Assembly (NCBI GenBank): GCA_015061725.1
Contig: SUVX01000029.1
Location: 1-40,053, forward strand
DNA from: Lentisphaerota bacterium
GTDB lineage: Bacteria > Verrucomicrobiota > Lentisphaeria > Victivallales > Victivallaceae
Direction of reading: 5' to 3'
Length of the DNA: 40,053 nucleotides
Part shown: one piece after another, positions 1 through 7,973 of the stretch
Numbering within the stretch: position 1 is the stretch's first letter
Layout of the letters: each line of letters opens with the position of its first letter
Position numbers and translations under genes: made by a program
The notes under the pieces: generated by a model
What the model was told of the DNA's origin: nothing
Databases searched by the model: none
The model's input: the letters and a program-made list of their open reading frames with translations, nothing else

Positions 1-550
1 TCTGCCGCTGTGCGGCACATTTTCGTTGCAGTTGTTCAAAATCTCCGGAGCGTGATAAGTTAAATCCTCCGATTTCAGCAAAATCAAAATACTTATCATG
101 CTGATATTGATCCATTTCCTGTTTTCTCTGCAAATCTATTTTTTCATTTTTGCTTCTTGTCTGCAGGATTTTTTGAAAGATATCATCACTTGTAATATAG
201 CGGCTTTGTTCCGGAATCACTCTGGAGATTTGGACATCATGTATTTTATCCTCAACCGGTTCAGGCGAGAAATAAGAGTAATTTACATATTTATCCCAAA
301 AGATGGATTTATTAAAAGGCGTTTCGCGTTTTATTCCAATTCTTTCGGCAATGACGTTCAATACAGTTGTTTTACCGCAACCGTTTCCACCGTAAAATAT
401 CGTTATCGGCTCAAATGTAAATTCCGGCAACTCCCCATTGAAAAGTCCGAAGGGATACACCGAATTGAAGCAAGTCATCTGCAAATCATTGAAAAAATTA
501 TTTTCATCATTTTTTGATGGCATTCTGAAAGATTCCAGATATACATTCAT
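1..550 (-). CDS. AAA family ATPase, N-terminal part (gene continues past left edge)
   Basis: A leftward reading frame opens with ATG at 550 and stays open for 183 codons to the window edge, so only the N-terminal part is present. A strong ribosome binding site (GAGGAG) sits 7 bases upstream of the start. Residues 54-62 are GGNGCGKTT, a clear Walker A loop, preceded by FEPITIFYG, the short beta-strand lead-in usual in SMC/RecF-like AAA ATPases (COG3910 and relatives) that begin with a gene-specific 40-50 residue strand region. The Walker B and signature motifs would lie outside the window. It probably binds ATP as a cytoplasmic protein. Stand-alone ATPases of this kind occur in defence, toxin-antitoxin and DNA-repair settings, but nothing here decides which. 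It follows the His-rich gene by 30 bases on the same strand. Confidence 0.8.
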   Translation of the reverse strand, partial: MNVYLESFRMPSKNDENNFFNDLQMTCFNSVYPFGLFNGELPEFTFEPITIFYGGNGCGKTTVLNVIAERIGIKRETPFNKSIFWDKYVNYSYFSPEPVEDKIHDVQISRVIPEQSRYITSDDIFQKILQTRSKNEKIDLQRKQEMDQYQHDKYFDFAEIGGFNLSRSGDFEQLQRKCAAQRQ

Positions 551-580
551 AAGTTTTCTCCTCAAAAAATCAAATACAGT

Positions 581-988
581 TCATTTTGTCACATAAACAA
601 CTCTTTGTTCCTGACGGTAGACGATTCTGCCGTTTACCTGAATGGGGACAAGAATCGTTTGGACAACAGGAACTCTTTGCTCATAATACCGATATGGGGG
701 GACTCCGACAGCTTGAGGATAAACGACTTGCGGCTGGACGTATTCTACTTGCGGATACACAGTTTGAGGTACAACAACCGGAGTTGTCACTACCGGAGCC
801 GAGGCAACATAGCGAGGTGAACTTACGGCATTGAGAATACCAATTCCGTTGGCGACAATAGAGGTAATCCCGGCTGCAAGCCACACGCCGTTATGCCCTC
901 TGTGGTGATGATGCCGTCCGTGATGAGGTCCACGGGCAAATGCGGCAACGGTACAAAGACAAATGATAATAACGATAAACTTTTTCAT
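581..988 (-). CDS. small secreted His-rich protein of unknown function
   Basis: This 135-residue protein begins with a signal peptide (MKKF, a hydrophobic core to about residue 18, then FARG). The start has the RBS CGGAGG 5 bases upstream. Residues 21-33 are histidine-rich (HHGRHHHHRGH), followed by a short hydrophobic glycine-containing helix (about 36-55, ITSIVANGIGIL) and a Val/Pro/Tyr/Gln-rich low-complexity tail ending in RQEQRVVYVTK. No catalytic motif is seen. The His cluster could bind metal, and the PQVEYVQPQ-type tail resembles envelope or periplasmic scaffold proteins. Export to the periplasm or outer surface is likely; the function is unknown. Frames on the opposite strand here are shadows, because the signal peptide and RBS support this strand. 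Confidence 0.8.
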   Translation of the reverse strand: MKKFIVIIICLCTVAAFARGPHHGRHHHHRGHNGVWLAAGITSIVANGIGILNAVSSPRYVASAPVVTTPVVVPQTVYPQVEYVQPQVVYPQAVGVPPYRYYEQRVPVVQTILVPIQVNGRIVYRQEQRVVYVTK

Positions 989-1015
989 AAAACCTCCGAT
1001 AATTGAATTCAGGAA

Positions 1016-1043
1016 ATGTGCAGATTATTTCCAATCTGCACAT
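1016..1043 (-). terminator. perfect hairpin downstream of the VWA gene
   Basis: A perfect 11-bp inverted repeat (ATGTGCAGATT / AATCTGCACAT) with a 6-base loop starts 17 bases after the VWA stop codon and ends before the RBS of the His-rich gene. On the minus strand it is followed only by ATTTCC, so the U-tract is weak. It may be a terminator, an attenuator or an mRNA-stabilising hairpin. Confidence 0.55.
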
Positions 1044-1060
1044 GAAAACAGGTTCAAAAA

Positions 1061-1663
1061 TTACTTCTTTGCACGCCTTTTCGTCCGAATCTCCGAAGCG
1101 CAACAGCTTATCAATATGCTCATATCAGCCACTCCACGGGAATCCTGACAGAAGCCTTTGCAGAAATTTTCTTTTATACCAAGAGCAGAACCGGATTCAA
1201 AGGCATCCTGATTGGCGGCGAGGAAGAGAAATTCCCATTGGTAAACGTTTTGCTGGTGTTCAATGCGTTTTTTGACATCTGCGGTGCTGAACTCTTTGCT
1301 GGCATTTTCCTGACCATCAGTGATTATCACGCAAAGCACATTTTCCGGACGTTCCTCCTCCGGCATGGCGGAAAACTCTTTTCCCATAGTGTCGATTGCT
1401 GTGCAGACGGCATCGTTCAACGCGGTACAGCCGGAACAAGTGTATTTCGCCATAAGATCATCTTTGAACAGTGCAAGATCTGCCGATTTGACCAGCCGCT
1501 CAACTTCACTGGAGAACTGGAAAAGATCAAACACGGTTTTTCCTTTCTCCTCCCTTTGTTTGTTCAAAAAAGTGTTGAAACTGCCTTTGATGTCGTTTTC
1601 GATACATTCCATTGAGCCTGACGCATCCAGAACGATGCAGATGTGAGTGTAGTCTTTTTTCAT
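1061..1663 (-). CDS. VWA-domain protein
   Basis: A 200-residue protein made almost entirely of a von Willebrand factor A domain. The metal-ion-dependent adhesion site is complete: D13-A-S15-G-S17 near the N-terminus, T80 in CTALND and D116 in IITDGQEN. It has no signal peptide or membrane segment, so it is probably cytoplasmic. The ATG at 1663 is preferred over one 18 codons upstream because an AGAGG RBS lies 7 bases before it and the extra residues look non-coding. The C-terminus is basic (RTKRRAKK). Stand-alone VWA proteins usually hold metal-dependent protein contacts, often with an AAA ATPase partner. A DnaB-like ATPase is divergent from it and an AAA ATPase lies two genes downstream, but a partnership is only inferred. 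Confidence 0.85.
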   Translation of the reverse strand: MKKDYTHICIVLDASGSMECIENDIKGSFNTFLNKQREEKGKTVFDLFQFSSEVERLVKSADLALFKDDLMAKYTCSGCTALNDAVCTAIDTMGKEFSAMPEEERPENVLCVIITDGQENASKEFSTADVKKRIEHQQNVYQWEFLFLAANQDAFESGSALGIKENFCKGFCQDSRGVADMSILISCCASEIRTKRRAKK

Positions 1664-1705
1664 TTTGTACCTCTTTTGGTTAATGGTTGATTGTTTTGTG
1701 GGAGT

Positions 1706-1748
1706 AATATACCACATCTGCTATGTCATAAGATGTCATATCAATGTC
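1706..1748 (-). promoter_or_regulatory. VWA promoter region with phased ATGTCATA direct repeats
   Basis: On the minus strand a TATATT -10-like box (1706-1711) lies 42 bases before the VWA start. Over the expected -35 position are direct repeats ATGTCATA at 1723-1730 and 1733-1740, with a partial copy ATGTC at 1744-1748. The spacing of 10 and 11 bases puts them on the same helix face. This arrangement fits binding of a regulator to the VWA promoter or to the divergent promoter to the right. Confidence 0.45.
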
Positions 1749-1881
1749 TGGATAATTTTTTTTCTTTGATATTTATGTGTTGCAACGATTTTTTTTTGAA
1801 AAATAATTTTTTGAAATTTGCTATGCCGTTTTTTGTCATACCTTCTGTTCTATATTATCTCCCGTGAACAGGAGGTTTTTT

Positions 1882-2085
1882 ATGGCTGGTGAAGTAACTG
1901 AAGCAGTAAAAGCAAGTGTCGGCTGTCTCTTGGGGATGGCAGTAATTTCCGTGGCGCTGACTATCGGATATTTTGTATTAAATATTATTCTTTATCTGAT
2001 TCCGGTTGTTCTTGCCGTCATCATCTGTCTTGCTGTTTTGTACGGAATCGGATATGTAATTTATGCACTTTTAACCGGGAGATAA
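1882..2085 (+). CDS. small two-helix membrane protein
   Basis: A 67-residue protein starting MAGEVTEAVKAS, with AGGAGG 6 bases before the ATG. A GTG six codons upstream would put that RBS inside the gene, so it is rejected. Two hydrophobic stretches are visible (about residues 12-33 and 36-62, the second ending YGIGYVIYALL), joined by a short turn and closed by TGR, which suggests a hairpin in the inner membrane. No family is recognised. It lies 2 bases before the DnaB-like gene and is almost certainly co-transcribed with it, so it may anchor or partner that protein. Its short length and lack of polar catalytic residues argue against an enzyme. Confidence 0.75.
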   Translation: MAGEVTEAVKASVGCLLGMAVISVALTIGYFVLNIILYLIPVVLAVIICLAVLYGIGYVIYALLTGR

Positions 2086-2087
2086 AA

Positions 2088-3287
2088 ATGAAATCACTCA
2101 ACGACTCTATCAAAGAATCTTTTGAAATCCTGCTGGAAAATATTTCATTCAAAAAGCCGCAGGGAATCGCAACCGGGTATCCGCACCTTGATAATATGCT
2201 GCGGGGTATGACAAAGGGAACTCTTACCATCCTTGCCAGCGCACCATCACTTGGCAAAACGGCATTTGCTTTGAATATTGTGCATAATCACGCACGGAAA
2301 ACGCAGGAAACTGGAGTCGTTTTCTGTTCGGACTTGAGCAATACAGAATTGACTTTCCGGCTGCTTACCATTGCTTCGGGGGTAAAAAACAACTACGATA
2401 CCGACTATCAGAATAGTGATGTGAAGCGATTGACTGCAGCGGTAAATAAACTCAAAGATTATCCGTTGTTTTTTGAGGAACACTCCGGATTTGATGAGGC
2501 AATGCTGGCAAAAATAAAAGAAATTCATTCAGAAAAAAACTTTGATCTGCTGATTGCCGACAATGTCCGTCCGGACGAATGCCGCAAACTGAAAGAACTT
2601 GCAAGAGAACTGAATATTGCAATTCTTGCTCTGGTATCGGTCTTTTCAAAAAAGGATGAGATATTGAGCAGGGGAATTGCTGATACTCTGGTTATTCTGC
2701 ACCGGGAACGGAAAGTTGATTATGACCCGGATTTGGGCGCTCCGGTGGAGTTGATCGTTTCTAAAAACAAACACGGACTTTGCGGTACCTGCCGGATGTA
2801 TTTTATTCCGGAAATCATGCTGTTCAAAGAAAGTTGTGCCGGAGATGAGCCCTTTGTGGTTATTCCGGAATTTTATGAATCTGTCACGCCGTATACAGAA
2901 TTGAAAAGGTATCTTACTCCGGAAAATCTGCCTCTGCCGGAGCATTTACATTCAGAAATCCAACAGATTGATGAAAATACAGATTTGGATTATTTACTGC
3001 GCCTTTCCGCCCGGTTGGAGGCTGCCGGAGATCATGAAAACGCCGTGAAAGTTTTCAAAATCGGACAGAAACAATGTGAATGCAACGAAGAAAAAATTGA
3101 ATGTGTGTATGATTTTCTCCATGCCGCCATGTACTACTGGCTTTTCCACCGGGAATGCGATATGCACCGCTGCATGGCAAGAGCAGGAGAAATGCTTGAT
3201 GAACACTGTCAACGGGAATACAATGAACTGAAGCGCCGCATTTCAACTTACAGTCCCGCCGGTTGGATCAAAGATGATGAAATTTAA
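2088..3287 (+). CDS. degenerate DnaB-like RecA-fold ATPase with C-terminal helical extension
   Basis: This 399-residue protein starts directly with a DnaB C-terminal (RecA-fold) domain at about residues 20-260 and lacks the DnaB N-terminal domain. Visible are TGYPHLDNMLRG (the usual TGF..LD...GG entry), a Walker A SAPSLGKTA (K57) and RLLTIASG matching helicase motif H1a. A SKNKHGLCGTCRMYF stretch matches the DnaB KxRNGPTGT loop. The catalytic Glu of the FSLEMS motif is missing (here CSDLSN), and the Walker B strand is LLIADN rather than the usual IDYLQL. Residues 270-399 form a helical region rich in Cys/Glu, perhaps TPR-like. It is unlikely to be the replicative helicase and more likely a regulator or adaptor using the fold. 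It is co-transcribed with the small membrane protein. Confidence 0.8.
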   Translation: MKSLNDSIKESFEILLENISFKKPQGIATGYPHLDNMLRGMTKGTLTILASAPSLGKTAFALNIVHNHARKTQETGVVFCSDLSNTELTFRLLTIASGVKNNYDTDYQNSDVKRLTAAVNKLKDYPLFFEEHSGFDEAMLAKIKEIHSEKNFDLLIADNVRPDECRKLKELARELNIAILALVSVFSKKDEILSRGIADTLVILHRERKVDYDPDLGAPVELIVSKNKHGLCGTCRMYFIPEIMLFKESCAGDEPFVVIPEFYESVTPYTELKRYLTPENLPLPEHLHSEIQQIDENTDLDYLLRLSARLEAAGDHENAVKVFKIGQKQCECNEEKIECVYDFLHAAMYYWLFHRECDMHRCMARAGEMLDEHCQREYNELKRRISTYSPAGWIKDDEI

Positions 3288-3336
3288 AAAATACTTTCGA
3301 ACGCAGGACACGACAGGAAAACGTTTAATCAAAGGT

Positions 3337-4494
3337 TTACTGCTGTTTGCGTTTACGGCAGTTTAATTTCTGATAGAGATCAGGAATCTGAATGTTTTTA
3401 TCACGGTTTGTTTTGTAAATAATCGCTGCAACTATACCCGTTGCTGCGCCGCCCAGATGGGCGAAATAAGCCGTGCTGTTGCCCGGCAGATTAAGTTTGA
3501 CCGCCAGAAACTGCAATGCGAGCCAGAGAATAAATGCCGCCCACGCGGGCAGGGTGACATGTTTTCCGTACCCCCAAAAAGATCTGCTGTAACCGATGTA
3601 AATCGTTTTTTGCGGAAATAAGAGGGCATAACAGGCGAGAATTCCTGAAATAAAGCCGCTGGCTCCCACACAGGGAATGGTACTGCGAAAATCAAATACC
3701 AGGTGAGTTAATGTTGCACAAATTTCTGAGGCAAAAAGCAGAAGCAGGTATTTCCAATGTCCGAGTTCATCTTCAACGTTGTCACCGAACATCAGCAGAA
3801 AGTACATATTCCCCAACAGATGAGGCCAACTGCCGTGGAGAAACATGCTGCTTAACCAGGTTATTCCACCGTAACGGAACAACTCTTTCGGGATGAATCC
3901 CCATGTGTTGACAACCGTTTCCAAATTTTTGAAGGTGAAAAGAAAAACTGCAATGCAGATTCCTGCCGCTGCCCAGGTGACAAAGGGGATACGTTGAATC
4001 GGGGAAGAATCCTGCTCGACGGGAAGTCCCAGAAGTGTGGGAAACGTTTTCCAGATTTCATATCCGGATGACGCATTTTCGTATTGTGCTGTTTCCCGGA
4101 CGTGGGCTATGGCGTAAGAAGCGATTGCCTCTTTTGCTTCGGGAGAAAGTTTTTCTTCAGGAATCTCATTCATCGGCAGAGATTCCAGTTCTGCCGGATC
4201 GAACCAGACGGCTTGACAACGGGTGCAGACATCCAGTTCAAGATCTGAATTTATATCCGTAAACAGCAAAACCTGCCGGGTTCTGTTTCCGCAACCGGGG
4301 CAGGGAACGCCGGGATGCGGACTGTTCAGGGCATTGCGCCAGAGTGTGTTGACAAATGTTTTGCTTTGAGCCAGTCCGCGCAGCGCAGAAACCGTAAGAA
4401 ACTGTCCGCCGCAGTCCGGACAACGGAAGAGAACTTTTCTTTTGAACAATTCTCTTGCCAGTTCCCGATTGCAGTGCGGACAACGGTATTGCAT
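3337..4494 (-). CDS. rhomboid-family intramembrane serine protease with N-terminal zinc ribbons
   Basis: A 385-residue membrane protein. The N-terminal 110 residues carry two Cys4 zinc-ribbon units: C5/C8 with C25/C28, and C65/C68 with C90/C93 (RCPHCN, CPDCGG, CPGCGN, CTRCQAVWFD). After a linker, about six membrane segments begin near residue 172. Rhomboid hallmarks are present: MFLHGSWPHLLGNMYFL (219-234), the GASG motif with nucleophile S279, and AHLGGAATG with catalytic H346. It should cleave membrane substrates within or near the bilayer. The zinc ribbons resemble zf-TFIIB types and probably bind substrates or partners on the cytoplasmic side. Its start overlaps the folB stop by one base (TAATG), so translation is probably coupled, and it is last in its operon. 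Substrates are unknown. Confidence 0.9.
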   Translation of the reverse strand: MQYRCPHCNRELARELFKRKVLFRCPDCGGQFLTVSALRGLAQSKTFVNTLWRNALNSPHPGVPCPGCGNRTRQVLLFTDINSDLELDVCTRCQAVWFDPAELESLPMNEIPEEKLSPEAKEAIASYAIAHVRETAQYENASSGYEIWKTFPTLLGLPVEQDSSPIQRIPFVTWAAAGICIAVFLFTFKNLETVVNTWGFIPKELFRYGGITWLSSMFLHGSWPHLLGNMYFLLMFGDNVEDELGHWKYLLLLFASEICATLTHLVFDFRSTIPCVGASGFISGILACYALLFPQKTIYIGYSRSFWGYGKHVTLPAWAAFILWLALQFLAVKLNLPGNSTAYFAHLGGAATGIVAAIIYKTNRDKNIQIPDLYQKLNCRKRKQQ

Positions 4495-4841
4495 TATTTT
4501 TCCCTTCTCAAAACCACTTTTACCGTTGCTCTGTGTGAGGCGTTGGGCTTGGTGATCGTAACGGTGCAGCCGGTCGTTTTTTCATAGGATAAAATGATAT
4601 CCGCCGCTTTTCCCGCAAAGGCTTCTATCAGATAGAAGTGGGATTCCTCTGCCAGTTTGACCATTTTTTCCTCAATTTCTGAGTAGTCAATTGTGTCAAA
4701 CAAATCATCGGAACCGGCGGCTTTTTCAAGGTCGATATCTATTTCAAGGTCAAGTATGATTTTTTGTTGCAAATCCCGTTCTTCGGGGCGGGTGCCGATG
4801 ACGGTTGACAGCGGCAGACCGGTGATGAAAATTTTATCCAT
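4494..4841 (-). CDS. folB: dihydroneopterin aldolase FolB
   Basis: A 115-residue protein of the usual FolB length. It converts 7,8-dihydroneopterin to 6-hydroxymethyl-dihydropterin and glycolaldehyde in folate synthesis, as a cytoplasmic oligomer. The family pattern is clear: IGTRPEERDLQQKI near the N-terminus (E21 aligns with the pterin-binding Glu22 of E. coli), IDYSEI with Y53, SHFYLIEAFA, and TITKP with catalytic K98. It overlaps the end of the aminotransferase gene by 8 bases and the rhomboid gene by 1 base, so it sits inside a tightly coupled operon. Its own RBS is weak, which fits coupling. No other folate genes are in the window. Confidence 0.92.
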   Translation of the reverse strand: MDKIFITGLPLSTVIGTRPEERDLQQKIILDLEIDIDLEKAAGSDDLFDTIDYSEIEEKMVKLAEESHFYLIEAFAGKAADIILSYEKTTGCTVTITKPNASHRATVKVVLRREK

Positions 4842-6015
4842 TTAAAAATCTATCCATTCTTGTTAAAGCAAGTTCAAGTTCTTCCAGACTTGAGGCGTAA
4901 CTGCAGCGCACAAAGCCCCGTCCGCTTTCGCCGAAGGCCTCTCCGGGAACGACGGCAACCTTTTGAGATTGCAGCAGCTCATTGGCAAACTGCATGGAAT
5001 CGCGTCCCGTTCCCCGGACATCGGGAAAAGCATAAAATGCGCCGTGCGGAAGAAGACAATCCAAACCGATACGGTTGAGCCCTGAAACAAACACATCGCG
5101 CCTTTCACGGTAACTGTCGCGCATGGACTGCATGGACTTTTCTCCGTTGATAAGGGCTTCAAGAGCAGCTTCCTGAGCGACGGTCGGCGCACACATGATG
5201 GCGTATTGATGAATTTTCATCATCGCTTCAATGATCGGAGCCGGACCGCAGGCATAACCGATTCTCCAACCGGTCATGGCAAAGGCCTTGGAAAAACCGT
5301 GGAGAAATATCGTTCTTTCTGCCATGCCGGGTAATGCGGCGATGGAAAAGTGTTTGTCTTCGTAAATCAGTTCAGAGTAAATTTCATCGGTGATAACGAC
5401 CAGATCATTTTCAATGGCAAGCTGTGCCAGAAGTCTCAAGTTTTTTTCGGGCATGACCGCCCCTGTCGGATTGCAGGGAAAGTTGATCAATATCGCTTTT
5501 GTCCGGGGGGTGATTTTCTTTCTCACCTCTTCAGGATCAAGCGCAAAAGCGTCCTCTTTTTTTGTTACGACGGGAACGGGAACGCCGTGCGCCATGAGGA
5601 TTTCTGCAGGATATGAAACAAAACAGGGTTCACTGTAAATGACTTCATCTCCGGGATTGAGCAGAGCGCGCATGGTGATATCCAGTGCTTCGCTCACGCC
5701 GACGGTTACGATACACTCGTTTGCCGGATTGTACTGCACGCCATAGTATTTTGCCACATAGTCGCAGATGGCATTGCGGAGTTTGGGCATCCCCAGATTG
5801 CTGGTGTAAGCCGTGTGTCCTTTTTCAATGGAATAAATGCCGCTTTCTCTGATTGTCCAGGGGGTGGTGAAATCAGGTTCACCCACACCGAGAGACACCA
5901 CGTCATCCATCGTGTTGACCAGTTCAAAGAAGACACGGATTCCGCTTTTGGGCAGTTGACGGATGTGGTCTGAAACGAAACGGTCAGGGGCAGATTTTGA
6001 GACGTTCGTACTCAT
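4834..6015 (-). CDS. pyridoxal-phosphate aminotransferase, class I/II
   Basis: A fold-type I aminotransferase of 393 residues, the normal length. Motifs seen are SLGVGEPDFTTP, YTSNLG, NFPCNPTG (N182), TDEIYSEL (D210 and Y213 for the cofactor), HGFSKAFAMTGWRIG with Schiff-base lysine K243, and RCSYA with carboxylate-binding R370. It resembles aspartate, alanine or aromatic aminotransferases of the AspB/AlaT/PatA group; the exact substrate cannot be read. The second of two adjacent ATGs (6015) is taken as the start because GGAGG lies 6 bases before it. It overlaps the upstream Lrp-type regulator gene by about 32 bases and folB by 8. A Lrp regulator next to an aminotransferase suggests control by an amino acid. 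Confidence 0.92.
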   Translation of the reverse strand: MSTNVSKSAPDRFVSDHIRQLPKSGIRVFFELVNTMDDVVSLGVGEPDFTTPWTIRESGIYSIEKGHTAYTSNLGMPKLRNAICDYVAKYYGVQYNPANECIVTVGVSEALDITMRALLNPGDEVIYSEPCFVSYPAEILMAHGVPVPVVTKKEDAFALDPEEVRKKITPRTKAILINFPCNPTGAVMPEKNLRLLAQLAIENDLVVITDEIYSELIYEDKHFSIAALPGMAERTIFLHGFSKAFAMTGWRIGYACGPAPIIEAMMKIHQYAIMCAPTVAQEAALEALINGEKSMQSMRDSYRERRDVFVSGLNRIGLDCLLPHGAFYAFPDVRGTGRDSMQFANELLQSQKVAVVPGEAFGESGRGFVRCSYASSLEELELALTRMDRFLNG

Positions 6016-6466
6016 CATTATCCTCCATGACTCTGCCGGATTCTTTGTACTTTTTGAGCATGAATCCGGTTGAAGTTGAAATTACGCCGTCGATCGTCGC
6101 AAGTTTTGCCGCAACAAAGTTTGCCACTTCGTTGAGGGAATTGCCCTGAACGGTCAGGAGCAAGTCAAAACTGCCGGATATCAGCATGAGATCTGTGACT
6201 TCCGGATAATTGGCGATTCTCCGGGCAACCTGATCAAATCCGCCCTCTCTTTTCGGGGTGACTTTGACTTCAATGATTGCTTTGACCTGTGCCGCAGAAT
6301 CGGCGTTTTCGTTGAGAATAGCCGTATAGCCGCGGATGATTCCCCTTTTTTCAAGATTTTTTATTTCAACGGCAGCCTGTTCTTCAGTTAATCCTGTTCT
6401 GGCACTGATTGAGGCGAGGCTGATTCTTGCATTTTCTTTCAGCAAGGATAAGATTTTCTGCTGCAT
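5984..6466 (-). CDS. Lrp/AsnC-family transcriptional regulator
   Basis: A 160-residue protein with an N-terminal winged helix-turn-helix (about 1-48; ARISLASISARTGLT then IKNLEKRGIIRGY) and a C-terminal RAM ligand-binding domain (about 60-145, including LMLISGSFDLLLTVQ). These proteins form octamers that sense amino acids. The start is supported by AGGAAGG 7 bases upstream, which overlaps the end of cdsA. A short tail (VMEDNDEYERLKICP) follows the domain. Its end overlaps the aminotransferase gene by 32 bases, so the two are translated as a unit; the likely direct target is this operon. Confidence 0.92.
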   Translation of the reverse strand: MQQKILSLLKENARISLASISARTGLTEEQAAVEIKNLEKRGIIRGYTAILNENADSAAQVKAIIEVKVTPKREGGFDQVARRIANYPEVTDLMLISGSFDLLLTVQGNSLNEVANFVAAKLATIDGVISTSTGFMLKKYKESGRVMEDNDEYERLKICP

Positions 6467-6470
6467 GGTT

Positions 6471-7304
6471 TTACCTTCCTAAATTTGAAAAAAGCATAAA
6501 GTATCCGACGTAAAGGAAACTGTCAAAGACGTCAAAAATACCGCCCATTCCGGGAATCCAGTTGGCGGAATCCTTAACTCCGGCAGAACGTTTGAGCGAG
6601 GATTCGGTCAAATCTCCCGCAAGACTGAGCAAACTTAAAATAACGCCGTGGATGATGTAGTTTTGGATGTTGCCGCCGTAACATTTGCAGAAAATCAGGC
6701 TGACTGCCACGGACATAAGCATACCTCCGGCAACGCCCTCCCAGGATTTCTTCGGGCTGATGGAGGGGGCGATTTTGTGATTTCCGCCGGGGAGAAGTTT
6801 CGCTGAAAGCATGCCGAAAATATAACCGCCGGTATCCATGGATTTGACTACGCAAATCACATAGAGCAGCAGAGGAAGTCCGCCGAGCGTGCGGAAATAA
6901 ACTGTTTCAAGCAGATAGAAAGGCAGTCCGAAAATGGCAAAAATGCTGATGGAGCCTGCGAGTTTCTGAACGATATCGTTCTTTTTGGCAATCATGACCA
7001 GCAAAGCATAAAATCCGGTGAGGACGGCAAGAAGAATTGCCGCATTGCCGCACAGTTTGTGTTTGTACCAGTTGAACTGGTCAATGCAGTACGCGGCGGA
7101 AATCAAGGCACCGCCTGCGGCACAGAATAAAGGCGAGTTTTTGATATTGATTTTGTTGAAAAGCAGTGCGCCTTCATACAAAGCAGCGGCACTTCCGGCA
7201 GTTGCAATCAGGGCAAAAAGATATTTGCCGCCCTCTTTCCAGAAAAAGACGGCAGCCACCAGGGCAAGGAGTAAAGGAAAACTTATAATACGGTGTTTGA
7301 ACAT
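6471..7304 (-). CDS. cdsA: phosphatidate cytidylyltransferase CdsA
   Basis: A 277-residue polytopic membrane enzyme that makes CDP-diacylglycerol from CTP and phosphatidate, the branch point of phospholipid synthesis. About eight hydrophobic segments are seen. Hallmarks are SPKKSWEGVAGG and the C-terminal signature in two parts: SLKRSAGVKDSANW and IPGMGGIFDVFDS, which keep the metal-binding acidic residues. Compared with the classic pattern PGHGGxxDRxD, His is Met and Arg is Val, a mild divergence. A good RBS (AGGAG) precedes the start. It lies 4 bases before the Lrp gene and 21 bases after the SIS isomerase gene, in the same leftward operon. No uppS or dxr neighbour, common elsewhere, is present. 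Confidence 0.92.
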   Translation of the reverse strand: MFKHRIISFPLLLALVAAVFFWKEGGKYLFALIATAGSAAALYEGALLFNKINIKNSPLFCAAGGALISAAYCIDQFNWYKHKLCGNAAILLAVLTGFYALLVMIAKKNDIVQKLAGSISIFAIFGLPFYLLETVYFRTLGGLPLLLYVICVVKSMDTGGYIFGMLSAKLLPGGNHKIAPSISPKKSWEGVAGGMLMSVAVSLIFCKCYGGNIQNYIIHGVILSLLSLAGDLTESSLKRSAGVKDSANWIPGMGGIFDVFDSFLYVGYFMLFSNLGR

Positions 7305-7325
7305 TTTTATTTTCTCCTGAATAAA

Positions 7326-7973
7326 TCAGACATCAAAGAAAGCGGCTTCCACCTCAAGGCAGAGCGCATGGTAAATCGCCAGATGGTATTCCTGAATGAT
7401 GTAGGTTTCTCCGGCGGGGGCATCAATCACGATATCGGCATATTTTTCGCAGAGTCCGTGTTTGTTGCCCGTCAGCAGAATGGTGGTGATGCCCATCATT
7501 TTTGCAGTGATCAGCGCAGCTTCAATATTGGAGGCGTTTCCCCCTGTGGAAATTCCAATGAATATATCACCTTTTCTGCCCATTGCATTAAGCTGCTGGG
7601 CATAGTTGAGATCTCCGTCAACGTCGTTGGCAAAAGCCGAATTAAGTCCCGGATGGGAGTTAAGGGAAAATGCGCGCAGTCCTTTTTGCAGACGGGAGGC
7701 AATGTATTCTCCGCGTTCTCCGCAGAAAGACTTGTACTGTTGGATTTCATCCTGAGAAAAGGGACGTTTTCTCTTGAATCCTTTGAGAAGTTCTCCCACA
7801 ATATGTTCGCTGTCGCAGCAGCTGCCGCCGTTGCCGGCGATATAAAGGATGCCGTCGCGCTTGTAAAGATCGATGATCTTATCAGTCATCTCTCTGAATT
7901 TTGGCAGAAGAAAACCGAGAGACGGTACACGCTGTACCAATTCTTCAAAATGTTTTTCTTTTTTTGTTTCCAT
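7326..7973 (-). CDS. SIS-domain sugar-phosphate isomerase (GmhA-like)
   Basis: A 215-residue SIS-domain protein similar to phosphoheptose isomerase, which turns sedoheptulose 7-phosphate into a heptose 7-phosphate for LPS or S-layer sugars. Seen are IAGNGGSCCDSEHIVGEL (phosphosugar-binding loop with the Glu that matches the catalytic Glu65 of GmhA), GISTGGNASN, and IQEYHLAIYHALC, which keeps the catalytic His. Compared with GmhA there is an extra 30-40 residues after the first helix (RKRPFSQDEIQQYKSF and following), so the substrate may differ. The ATG at 7973 is chosen because AGGAGA lies 9 bases before it; a start 19 codons upstream lacks an RBS. No other heptose genes are nearby. Confidence 0.85.
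   Translation of the reverse strand: METKKEKHFEELVQRVPSLGFLLPKFREMTDKIIDLYKRDGILYIAGNGGSCCDSEHIVGELLKGFKRKRPFSQDEIQQYKSFCGERGEYIASRLQKGLRAFSLNSHPGLNSAFANDVDGDLNYAQQLNAMGRKGDIFIGISTGGNASNIEAALITAKMMGITTILLTGNKHGLCEKYADIVIDAPAGETYIIQEYHLAIYHALCLEVEAAFFDV

Noticed and set aside
98..517. 139-codon plus-strand frame at the left edge
   Set aside because: The opposite strand has a Walker A motif, strong RBS and continuous frame; this one is its shadow.
2088..3287. Replicative helicase dnaB
   Set aside because: The N-terminal domain and catalytic glutamate are absent, so a normal DnaB role is not supported.
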